From Steromphala cineraria (taxonomy: Eukaryota; Mollusca; Gastropoda; Trochida; Trochidae), in the NCBI GenBank assembly GCA_916613615.1, contig OU744725.1:7422708-7486707 (forward strand): 64,000 bases of DNA. The letters run 5' to 3'. Position numbers and translations under genes: made by a program. The notes under the pieces were generated by a model. The model saw only the letters and a program-made list of their open reading frames with translations, ran no database searches and had not been told where the DNA came from. Shown here piece by piece: positions 26,755 through 37,532 of the stretch. Every line of letters starts with the position of its first letter. Within the stretch, counting starts at the first letter, position 1.

Positions 26755-28042
26755 GGGAGACCAGGGCAAAGCGCGCCCCCTAACATATAAGCGTGTTTTC
26801 TCGGCACATCAACATGTTTAGAATGCAACTTGCAGCATGTCTCTAATTCTCGTCAGATAAACTATTGTATGACAAATGCTTTGCAACCTACCACGCCTGC
26901 ATAAAGGGATATTAACGAAAATGTATTTCGACAAAGGCGGTGCACTTTGCCCCGTAGTTTGGGGCAAAGCGCCCATGGGAAAATGTAATATGTCAAACAC
27001 CTACAATAAGCCATTACCATCCACAACTGATTTTGAAAGTGCCATGCAGCTTACAGGCACCCTTTAAAAACGTTAACAAATAATAAAACCAAGGCTCAGT
27101 ATGCAAAGAACGAACACATACTTTCATATGTCGTGGACCTAGATTTTGGCAGTTCTTAACCAAACACTTACATGATTACTATATACGAATTATTAAGAAC
27201 TATATGAGTCTTCACAATTTAACTCATTAAAAATCAGAAAACAAGTATGAAAGAAGTAAAGAAATTTATTGGTTTAAAAGACAAATTTCACAGTTTACAA
27301 ACATCTGATCTCTGCTTGACTGCTATATTTTTAATTGTTTAGGGATAAAACAAAATTTATAATAAATATCAAAACTAAGGTTAAATTATCAAATGAAATA
27401 TACGTGTTTTTAAATTAAATAAAAATCCTATGATATAATTTTGATACTTCATTAATAATATCACTTTTTTTAAATACAGGAAAATTATAGAATGAAAATT
27501 ACAATTCTATTTTACGATATTTGCTTAAGAAAAATAATAAATATCTCTGACACTAATGTGTTGACCATAAACAAACATTTGAGATCACTCGGGGCAAAGC
27601 GCTCCCCCCGGCTCACTTTGCCCCTTTGAGGGTAGCATTCGATATGTGCATCATAGAAAATAATTTAAGCAATGAATTACAAAACTGCTAATTCAATGAA
27701 AAGGTGATATATTTTTGTTTAATTGATACACTAGAGTTCAATGTTGCGTTTTGTGCTTCTATGAAATATGTGGATTCGGACAGATTCTCTCCTTAAAGAA
27801 AAATGACGTTTTTTAAACTTTTTGCAATGGTAAATCTACAACTCACGATAACGATGCAAACGTGGACCACAACCACAACAAGCTTTTCCAACAAATAATT
27901 AATTAACCCGCGAGCGCATTGTGCCCCTTTAACGCTTGCATTCATCGGTTGATAATGACAAACCACGCCATTTGTCGATCGTTAAGGAGAAATAAGGCTT
28001 GGTCACTTCGCCCCGACGGCGCGCTTTGCCCTGGTCTCCCCT
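26755..28042. mobile_element. Non-autonomous TIR element with TA target duplication (1.29 kb)
   Basis: Ends are GGGGAGACCAGGGCAAAGCG (left, then CGCCCCC) and the inverse CGCTTTGCCCTGGTCTCCCC (right), each flanked by TA. Further copies of the motif GGGGCAAAGCGC and its inverse occur inside, near 26946-26975, 27592-27624 and 27915-27930. No transposase-like frame. The TA duplication fits the Tc1/mariner/pogo superfamily but does not prove it. Confidence 0.8.
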
Positions 28043-28410
28043 AATAGGTAGGTAAATTGGATGCATAATTTCTAATATTAAACGTATTTGAGAAGTTTTA
28101 TTGATTTTTCCATAAAATCAAGCATTTTAGCGATATTATGCATAAATGGATATATTTGCATGTCCAGTGATGAGATATGAACTTAAATCAGCATATTAGA
28201 TATTTTGTAGCTTATCAAAACCAAATAAAATTTTAAGAAAGATGTGTCTGTATCTGTGTCACTATTAGGCCGAGAAAGCTGAAACATAATAAGAGTCACA
28301 GGGGCCACACCCTTAAAACCTATTTACATAAGCATAAGGCCTAAAAAGATCATACTTTGTGTACATACTCCTTGACTAGTGGGGATTAAAACTTGTAGCT
28401 TTTGGGGCCC

Positions 28411-29760
28411 AGGGGCTCGTAACTCGAAGCAGTCGTTAAATGGTCTTTAGTTAAGGACAGGCGTTAAGCATACCTTGTTTTAACGTTGTGTAACTGGAAG
28501 TTTTTTACTATGATTAAGGTCTACCTCTGACCAGCCCTTAAGTAGTCGTTAACACGCGTGGTCGTATTCCATGTGAACGTTTTCAACCTATAATTATAAA
28601 TGTATTGAGGTAAACCAAAGGATTATGTTTCTAAACGTTGATTCCAAGATAGAAATGATACGCACTAAGCAGACAAAAGTTAGATACTGATATCAAAGAT
28701 TAATAAAGGTTGTTTGATAAGATGTATGCGGTTGTCTGAGTTTCAGCCTCAAGATGTGTCAACGATTATTTCAAAATTATGTTGCAATATTTTCCAAAAC
28801 AGAAATGAGGTACAATTCAACCATGCGATTTCATTTTCAAATGTGGATGGATCTGTAAATGGTTAAATTACACCAATGAAGGTCCCAAATATGATGAATG
28901 GAATGAATGAAAATGGGAGTCGGCTAAACAAATCATCAGTGCTAAACATGCTATTTTGATCATCGAGATCTTGTAAATTTCGACAACAATACTGCATACT
29001 AAACTCACGGGCAAAATGAACTTTTCAACTAAGCTGAGTGTATCATAAATTTTGTATACTGTTCAATTACAAATATATTCAGATTTTGACGTAACATTCT
29101 AAAACTGAAAAGTACCGACCGTTATTAAGTAGTATATAAAATTATTTCTAAATAATGTTGTTTAATTAAATTTGATATTTTTTCAAAATCTGATTTTGAT
29201 AAAATACATTTTGTATATTGAAAATCTAAAATGATAGAAAATGCTTTGTTTTTCACACACTGACAGCATTTATATGATTGTAGCTATAGGGGATCTGAGT
29301 CATTTTGGTGAACCTTGAAGACAATATGATGACAGATTGATTAGTGGTAGTCAACGACATTGAAATGGTTTTGTTGTGCGACATTAAAGACATGTACATG
29401 TGATTTATTAATATTGCAAATAACATTTATGGAATTTAATATATTTGTTTGGATTTCAACAGAAGATTGCAATAGTTAAGAAATCTTACAGTACGCACAC
29501 TCATAAACCTGATAAAGTAATATAGATCACAGAATATTCAGTACAATCGAAATTCATGGGGAATCCCATAGACTTTAACCTTACTTTAAGATATCGATGT
29601 TTCGAGTTACACTTCCTCAAAGACTACCTAACGAACGTTTAAGTATTGTTTAACGTCTTCTCCGTGTTACACTACTAAAACTAAATAACGATGATCTTTA
29701 AGTGTTCGTTAAACATGCGTTAAAAACAGATTTAACGACTGATTCGAGTTACGAACCCCT
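28411..29760. mobile_element. Non-autonomous TIR element (1.35 kb), possibly hAT-like, nested in the repeat
   Basis: Left end AGGGGCTCGTAACTCGAAGC then AGTCGTTAAA; the right end inverted reads AGGGGTTCGTAACTCGAATC then AGTCGTTAAA. Flanked by GGGGCCC on both sides (28404-28410 and 29761-29767), or 8 bp if the T before the right copy is counted. A 7-8 bp duplication and CAGGGG-like ends suggest hAT. Subterminal copies of CGTTAA motifs occur at both ends. No coding capacity seen. Confidence 0.75.
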
Positions 29761-30247
29761 GGGGCCCCAAGAAAGGGCCACAAGGGCCATGCCCCAAAAA
29801 CCTATTTTCATCTTCTTCTCCAGAAGCATAAGACCTAGAAAGCTGAAACTTTGTGTACAGACTCCTTGACTAGTGAGGAATATAATTCATACCTTTGGTT
29901 ACCCTTTGGCCCATAATAAGAGCCACAACTTTAAAACCTATTTTAATCTTTTTCTGCAGAAGCTTAAGACTCCTAAGTAAGATAAGGAGGATTCTAAATT
30001 GTACATTTGGTGACCCTGTGGACCCTACTAAGGGGAGAACCACATGTGCCACACCCTAAAGCAAAATTGACATGAAGCCTGATAAGCTACAGAGCCAATG
30101 GCTCTATTTTTGTCATGCGAGTACATGATGCCAACAGTATGAGACACCATGGTTGTGGAGGCATTGGACATTGGTCGTTTGGGAATAACTTTTTATATTC
30201 ATAACCTGAAAACCTTGTCATGATGGCTTGGAAAGGTTCTTTGTGCT

Positions 30248-30461
30248 AGGGGAGACCAGGGCAAAGCGCGCCCCCTTAGTCAAAATACATTTACGTAAAT
30301 ATATCCTTATGCCGAAATGGTAGATTAAAAAAACATGTGCCATGTGACAGTCTATCTGATAAGTATAAGAGATAGTGTGCAAGTTGCATTCTGTACATGT
30401 CAGGGTGCCCACTAGACGCACTTATATGTTAGGGGGCGCGCTTTGCCCTGGTCTCCCCTAA
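30248..30461. mobile_element. Short MITE sharing ends with 26755-28042 (about 214 bp)
   Basis: GGGGAGACCAGGGCAAAGCG then CGCCCCCTTA at the left and the inverse at the right (TAGGGGGCGCGCTTTGCCCT then GGTCTCCCC), flanked by TA on both sides. The subterminal sequence near the right end (CACTTATATGTTAG) resembles that just inside the left end of the larger copy, so this looks like an internal-deletion derivative. Confidence 0.85.
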
Positions 30462-30846
30462 TCAATAAATGTAGCATTTGGTATTCAGAAGAGATGTTTA
30501 GAAAAGAGGCAAGGCGTATCCATCTGTGAAACAAAAGTTAATCTTAGAATTTATAGCTATTAATGTGATTTTGGTATCATAATTTGGATCTTATCCCTTT
30601 TCACCTATAGCCCTTTATTTTATTTAGCTAACAAAGATTACCCTTCAGTAATAAACTGCATCTACAACTGAGGCAGTAAAAATTAGAATGGAGGAAACTC
30701 TTTCTAAAAACAATGCATAACACCTTCATGCTCAAGTTCAAACCCGCATAAAGTCCTCATATTGTTTATAAATTGATATTACATGGTACTGTAAAGACAA
30801 CTGCGATGGTTTAAAAAAATTTGATTTAAAGTTCGTCATTCCGATC

Positions 30847-31198
30847 ATTCTCTCCCCACAGAGGCAGATCAAGTCATGAAATGTTGATACAGCATCTGTT
30901 CTATTACGCCGATTTTATGGGCTAGAATGGGAGATGCCTGATTGGAGGCAATCAAAGTCAGTTATGCAATCGGCGACGCTGTTCTGAAATCAACATTTTT
31001 GCTACTGAATCATGACAAAAGCAATCTGATACGTACCAACCACTCCATGCGAGATACCTTGTCATTTGATAATGAAATTCAAACGGATTGTTGTGCATTT
31101 TTACCGCAAGGGGAAACTGCTGGACCCACGGATTTTGGTGAGTTAAAACAGAGGCTGTATCAACATTTCATGCCATGATCTGCCTCTGTGGGGAGATG
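30847..31198. mobile_element. MITE, family CTCCCCACAGAGG (352 bp)
   Basis: Left end ATTCTCTCCCCACAGAGGCA then GATCAAGTCATGAAATGTTG; the right end is the inverse (CAACATTTCATGCCATGATC then TGCCTCTGTGGGGAGA). Same subfamily as the 4250 copy with a matching interior (ATGCAATCGGCGACGCTGTT). The frame across it is not a gene. Confidence 0.85.
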
Positions 31199-33264
31199 AT
31201 GCATTCCAATCCGTGGACCATTCTCCTGTTAGTTTGGTTTGATGTCGTATTGAGAAATGTTCTATCATTTATGATTGGTTAATTGTGAAGTCATCATCAC
31301 CGACTTTTTCGGTTCACATTAGCTCATTAGCTTGAACACATGTTTTGGAATTTGAAAACTCTCGTTTTACGAAAATAACTCATATCCCTTTCTACATCCA
31401 CACATTAAATACAACCATATCGCTTACCAATTAATACATGCAAACCGGTATCTTTATGAGTTAATGATGACCTTGATTGGTAATGGGTGTTCATTTCATT
31501 CCACGGAATCACTGCATATCGATAAACATCTAGTTTACCTTACAAGTAGAACATGCCGTTATCTAGAATATGACCACACCCACAAACACAATAAAGCTTG
31601 ATACGCATTACCACTCGTGACCAGGACGTGAGTTAATCTCTAAATTTATTTTGATTAAAAGGATCATAACTGCGATGCACAAACTTTTGTCATTTGACGA
31701 AGTCAATACCTTGGTAACACTTTTCACTTTGAAATGTCTTCTAAACGTGGACTGCATGCCGTTTTAATTTAGATAAAATCATTATGAAAAACAAGTTTGG
31801 AAGAATTACCTCCCTTTATAGCTGTTGTTCAAAGCAACTAACAAAACTAGGTGTAAATCTATTTGTGTTCACTCTCGCTTCAACGTCGCCTCTAACAGGG
31901 TTCGGGATATCATTCCGGGATTGGTCGGTACATCAGATATGCCAACCTCTAGTTTGAACATCAACTTTCACCACATCTAATCTGGTAATGTTATATGTTT
32001 GTATATTTCACTTATGTTGTTTGTTTACATACACATACCTGTACAGATTTTCTTACAGGTCACGGTCGGTGAAGCATGTGTGTCACAATGTCGCTTCGTC
32101 ATTCACCCATGGCACGTTGAATGTACGTGTATGTTTCAATTGTCCAGTGAGTTGTCACTCCGATACAGACTTTATATAAGACTGGGTCAACAAGTTTACT
32201 GAGTTTTTGTGTCCATGTTTATTTAATTAACTGACTCAGAGTCGCTATATCGCCTAAACCCGGTTTACATATTTGATGTTGACCTACCATTGTCATGTAT
32301 ATTAATAAGTAAATGAGTGAAACACATTCTCATAGGTTTTTCTCATGTCAATTTTGTCCCACATCGATATAGAGAAATAACGCAAATAAACAGTTAAAGG
32401 GGAAACAAAACAAATGTTGTGCATGTTATTCAGATCCTCATTTTAAGAATCAGGAAATCGAAATCATTCTGTCTGATCGTAGTCACACAGGAAGAAGATC
32501 CATTTAGGAAATGAAAAATGTACAAATATTTATACATGCTTGTAACAGAAAAAGCTAATGTTATGTTCAGCTCCGTAAACAAGTTTTGTTTCGCATTTTG
32601 ATATGTAAAAACGAACACTTAAAATATACATGTTTGCGACACCATTAACGCTAACAATACTTGAAAATCATTCAAAGATAATAACCATTCCAACCATAAC
32701 GCTTCTGTAGTTACTATAGTTTTACCATATAACTTGTATTTGCTATTTGTATAATCGTAATTTCAATGGTTTTTATTCGAAAGGTGACAATTTTACTAGG
32801 ATATTTGTAAACACGTTTTAAGTTTCATTGTGTTATTTCTGTAACGAGGTTTTCTATGTAACTTTTGTTTTTTCACTCAAAGACGCCTATGTTTCCATTT
32901 TGAATGTCACAATGTTTTAGGAAATGAAAAATAAAAATTCAAACAAGAAACTTTAGATTTGTTTCTACTAAATGTATCTGTGATGACAGCTTTTTATGAT
33001 TTTACTCCGCTTCCCTTGAATTTTTAACATCCAATAATGGCAATGTACATGTATTTCACCTAGCATTTGCCGTGATATGTTCTAACATTATAACCTCTTT
33101 TTTCTTGGACCAAGGATGCTATAAAATAGATCTGAAGTATTATTTAAATTTTATTAACACATGGAATAACGATAGAGGATATAGTTTTTTTTATCGACAT
33201 TTTTCTCAAAGGTTTTCATAACCTCAACTAATGATGTCTCTCCATTACTTTGATTATTTTTCAG
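31199..33264. other. Region upstream of the first PPSY membrane-protein gene
   Basis: No confident exon. The acceptor just before 33265 implies an upstream untranslated exon for the gene at 33305. A stretch at about 31860-32190 is GC-richer, with a possible acceptor near 32060, but its coding character is poor. The rest is AT-rich with nothing recognised. Confidence 0.3.
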
Positions 33265-33304
33265 AATTATAACAACCTGCTGTTCGTAAGAGAAAACGCC
33301 CAAA

Positions 33305-34432
33305 ATGGAGGGTTTTTCATTTTTCATCCCGATAGTGATGGTATTTGTGTTTGTGACAATGGCGATATCATTCTGCATCTGCGTGTGTAGACGGAGGAGT
33401 ATGATGCACAACCAGAGGCCATTCTACTCACCAACCTACACCACCAACACGATGTCTACCACATACCCCAACCAACCCGGCTACCCCAACACTGGGATCG
33501 CACATACTGCCGGGTATCCTCAAACTACTGGGTACCCAAGCCAACTGCATGTTCACCAGGGGATGGGCACGGGGTACGCTAATTACGGGGCTCCTCCGTC
33601 GTACGGGTATGTGACATTTCTCTATTTCTGTGGTGTTTTAGTAAACCTCTATTCAACAATACTGATTTTGTGTGTTTCTCTTATCCGGTAAAGATTCGAC
33701 GCCGTTATACGGTTATTTGGTCTATTTGTGAATTTTATGCTTATATTTGTTCTTCAGTACATCTAGAAACATCTTGACACTTTTTATCATTTTGGAAATA
33801 GAACTTGTAAAACTGGTTCTCCCTTTGCATATTCAAAAACGTGAAAATAAAAGAGTATAATTGTTATGAGTGTTTTTCATTATGGTAGGATTGGTGATAC
33901 AAAAGTTAATGCTTGTTGAAATTTACTTCTATTTATATCAACATGTGACAATCGCCAGCTTATCTGGCTTCTGGAAGTTCTGATGCATGGGCCCAACTTA
34001 GAGTCCCCAGTCCCTCCATCAAGAAACGCTCTACATTTTAAATTGTGGAAATGAAAATTATACATATTTTATAATTCGTAGTCAACATTCTTAAATTAGT
34101 CATATAAATGGTCGCTACCGTTTACTTCTCCGAACGTTCTTGGTTTTCAAAGTAATCAATAAACAAAACAAACAATTGTAATTCATTTCTTCTACATGTT
34201 GTGATCTTCCTATTCCAGAGATGTTGTAGGCAGCACGCACCACGATTTCTCCTCCAGTGGGTTCGGCCATGGTAGCAGCGGTATCGGTTTCGACAACATG
34301 GGGAGTTCCTGCAACACTGGCGGGGGCGCTGACTTCGGGGGTTCAAGCAACACGTGTGGTGGGGGAGGTGGCTTCGGGGGTTCCAGTAATACCGGGGGAG
34401 GGGGTGGCACGTGTGGAGGAGACGCCTTTTAA
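33305..34432 (+). CDS. Small single-pass membrane protein with Cys-Arg juxtamembrane segment, PPSY motif and Gly-rich tail (171 aa)
   Basis: Exon 33305-33606 (ends phase 2 at a GTATGTG donor) joins 34219-34432 (after TATTCCAG, stop TAA 34430-34432). Start: an in-frame TAA at 33287-33289 and an acceptor at 33263-33264 make 33305 the first Met. Residues 4-23 are a hydrophobic helix starting right at the N-terminus, followed by CICVCRRR with cysteines 24, 26 and 28 that could be palmitoylated. Next comes a Pro/Tyr/Gly-rich stretch with repeated GYP units, PPSY at 97-100 (a PPxY WW-domain ligand), then exon 2: Gly/Ser/Asn-rich with three GGSSNT-like units. A single helix, Cys/Arg border and PPxY tail recall Shisa-like and CYYR1-like proteins, but their extracellular Cys domain is absent. 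AATAAA at 34758-34763 may end the transcript. Related to 37533-39808. Partners would be WW-domain proteins; function unknown. Confidence 0.8.
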
Positions 34433-37400
34433 TCTGTCCTTTGTAGACGAACAGAGGATGGGACATGAACATGCATTGCATTATTGGTGAGAATATATTT
34501 TGGAAGTTCAGTGACACTTGTGTTGGAGATTGAAGATAAGCCTACGGTGAACTGTTGTCTTCATGATCATAGCATCATAGTAAATGAAAACAAGAACGTT
34601 TGTATTTCACGGGATTTTTCAATTGACTACGTGTGTCGATAGAGATTTTTATGTTTAAGCAACGGTTGGGATGAAGATGGCAGATCACCTGTGGGGAAGA
34701 CACCTTATAGACATATTGTCAATGATTACAGACAAGGACAACATTCGTAGTTCAAGAAATAAATGCGATGATGGAGACGATTACGGATTTAAGCCACTTG
34801 AAACGATTGAATTGGACTCATCTTCTGTTGGTGTCTTTTAAATTCATGGTCTGATAGCCTTGTTACCTTGAAGACATGGAAATGTGTGAGCATGGTTTGT
34901 TCAAAAGGAATTCTAAATGTTCTTATTTATACTTACGTACAAAAATCAAATTTTTTGCTACCAACGATGTGATTTTATCCGAACTTTGCTCAATCCTTAT
35001 CTACATGTAGATAATCCAGGAAAATACTTCTATATGTGATATATTTTACTAGACTTACAAACTTTGATACAACCACTGTGAACTGAAGTTATTAAAAAAC
35101 TTGTCTATACCTGGCTGCAAATATAATATGATTTTGGATGTCTTTAAAGCAACCAAAATAGCTAAACATTATTAAAAACTTTACAAGGACGTTTGAAGAA
35201 ATATAGTCAAGAAAAAATACATGATAATTGCACGTTGAAAGACCGGTAGGTGAGCAACTTGTGGGGATGAAGCAGTAGTTAATCAGTGTCGTAATCGTGG
35301 TTCTGCCGAACCGAAATTGTTTAAAATGTGACTCGTAATTGATCTATTGATTGTTTATTGTTTATTTTTATTGTTTATCTTTGAAGAATAGTATCATAGT
35401 AGGCACATTTTCATGTATTTTGTATATAAGTGGGTAGCTCACCATGTTGATCATTTAAATTTACATCGACCTAAAGTAACAAGCTCTTTTTGATACTATA
35501 CTGTTGTTGAAATGTATTTCTCTGTTGGGTGTATTTCATATTTAAGTGTAACAGATATTTGCCAATATCTGCCTAATCAGTAAATTGACTTTCTATGAAA
35601 GTTCTCTTTTCTAAATGCATTTTTACATACATGTAATAATTATACAAATAATAAACACATTGTTTCTTTTATCAATAGTGGTTGTTGTTGCGTTCACACT
35701 TCAAGACAGAGAGTGTGCTTATTGATGGAATAGACTTTTCTTTGAAAACGTACTTCCTCATTCAAAGTAAATGGCGAAAAGATGCCTTTTCTGATACAGA
35801 TTTATGACACAGATGAAGACGGTTCGAGTTGTCATTCCGCTTCGATTTGCAAAGTGTGTTCCTTTCAGAAGTTTGGTGGAATGAACGTTCATATTGATGT
35901 TCGACAACCTATAACAACAAATATGTTATTAATGAAAATATTTAAAATTTTTGATTTAATTGAAATTACTCACTCACTGTACAATATAACACAATAACAT
36001 ACAGCTGCCCCTTCAAATTTTCAGCTTATAAGAAATAATTGTATCTTACCTGACATGAACATTTATAAAGATTCCTTCTTAGTATATAATTATATTAGTA
36101 TATTATTCTTAGTATATAATTGTAACTTGAAAATTAGTACTTACGTAAAGCACAGTTGCGTGATTAACATGCATCCAAATGGACAGAGTGGACCTGAGAG
36201 GTCAAGAAAGCACATCTGTGCATTACTCATAGTCTCATATTTAATGAATGTGAAAATGATTTCCTCGTCATCATTCAGACAGGAGTTAGTCACAGAATAA
36301 ATATGTACTAGGAAATAAACGTATCTCTTTCATTGCGAAAGAAATCACATGTTGATATGATTAAGGAAGTGTGTCTATTTCGGCTCATTACACACAACAT
36401 TCGATCATAATTTTGAAATGAATTCGCAAAATGATTAGTCCACCAATGCTAGTCAACCCACATAATCCGAAGTAAATTTTTAGTATACATTGATGACATA
36501 TTGATCTATATCAAACGCAACAAAAAGAAGTATCCAACGGTAAGCTCGAACCATCTTTTAGCGGTGGTACACGAGAGACTAACACGATTTACCTCCCTTA
36601 GATGCTGGAGAGTACTTCCGGGTCTAGGACATTACTCAATAACAACATTGTGACACTTGTTGTACAAGGCTGACGATACAGGTAACGTGATATTAATGTA
36701 TTATGCTTGTGTTACAATGTTACTAGATGTTATAATTGTAAGGTTTGAAATGATACATGTACAATGTATAGCTAAAATAGATCGATAAAATAAAAGTGAC
36801 ACATTACAGTTGATAACGACTTATTTTAACCCTATTCAAATCACGTTTCAAGTTTGTATATATGACAAATACGATCTAACCATTCGCTAACATTTCGTAT
36901 TGTCGTATTGTCTTCCTTAATTAATTTCAATAATGGATATTGATGTTCATGGATTTAAATGAAAAAAAAAATACAGTGAAACTGATGACTGATTTATTAC
37001 AATTGAAGGATTTTAATCGTTTTAGTCATGGATTATTCTGGTTATTACTACAACATTGTATCTGGCCAGGTCTGACATTCAACCAATCTTTCTGCGAAGT
37101 CATGAGTTATAATTACATTTAATGAGAATTTCGTCACGTTTATTCACTCCACGAGACTCGAATCTCAATGTTGTTAGACTTCATAAGTTTTTTATGCTAA
37201 ACTGAGGACGATCATAAACGTCTAAATAGGCAACTACATGTATTCCACCCGCAGGTTACACTTGAGTTGAGGAGGATAGTGATAAGTGATAACCATGACT
37301 TGCTACACTAACCTAAGAGTTTATCTCTTTATTGTTTCCTGTTATCTTGTTAAGGCATTGATATTATGATAAGTGACATTTTTCTTCACTGATATCATGG

Positions 37401-37532
37401 TACATGACAAAATACTCAATTTATGTCTTTTAGTCATGTATCTATGGAAAATTTCTCGCTTATACAAAGTTCAACTTATATATCAATACATACAGCTTTT
37501 AAAGAGAACCTAAACTGTATTCGTTTCGTCCC
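34433..37532. other. 3' UTR of the first PPSY gene and intergenic sequence
   Basis: Poly(A) signal candidates are at 34758-34763 and 35650-35655. A GC-richer patch at about 36570-36677 ends in ACGATACAG then GTAACGT, a fair donor, and could be a 5' UTR exon of the next gene (low confidence). Otherwise nothing recognised. Confidence 0.35.

Larger units (their letters stand above)
26271..30115. repeat. Interspersed repeat with about 150-bp internal units, interrupted by two nested elements
   Basis: Opens TTTTTAGCTCTGCCTGTAAG with CCGTCCGT shortly after. It contains several related units with AGAAGCATAAG, AAGCTGAAACTTTGTGTACA, GACTCCTTG, CTAGTGAGGA and AAGGGCCACA. These are seen at 26340-26480, 28260-28410, 29760-29890 and 29890-30060. 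It closes near 30110 with a small hairpin AGAGCCAATGGCTCT then ATTTTTG. The elements at 26755-28040 and 28411-29760 split it. The class is uncertain. Confidence 0.65.

Noticed and set aside
34122..34517. Pro-rich minus-strand frames opposite the Gly-rich exon
   Set aside because: Complement of GGN codons; the plus strand has matched splice sites and a fitting stop.
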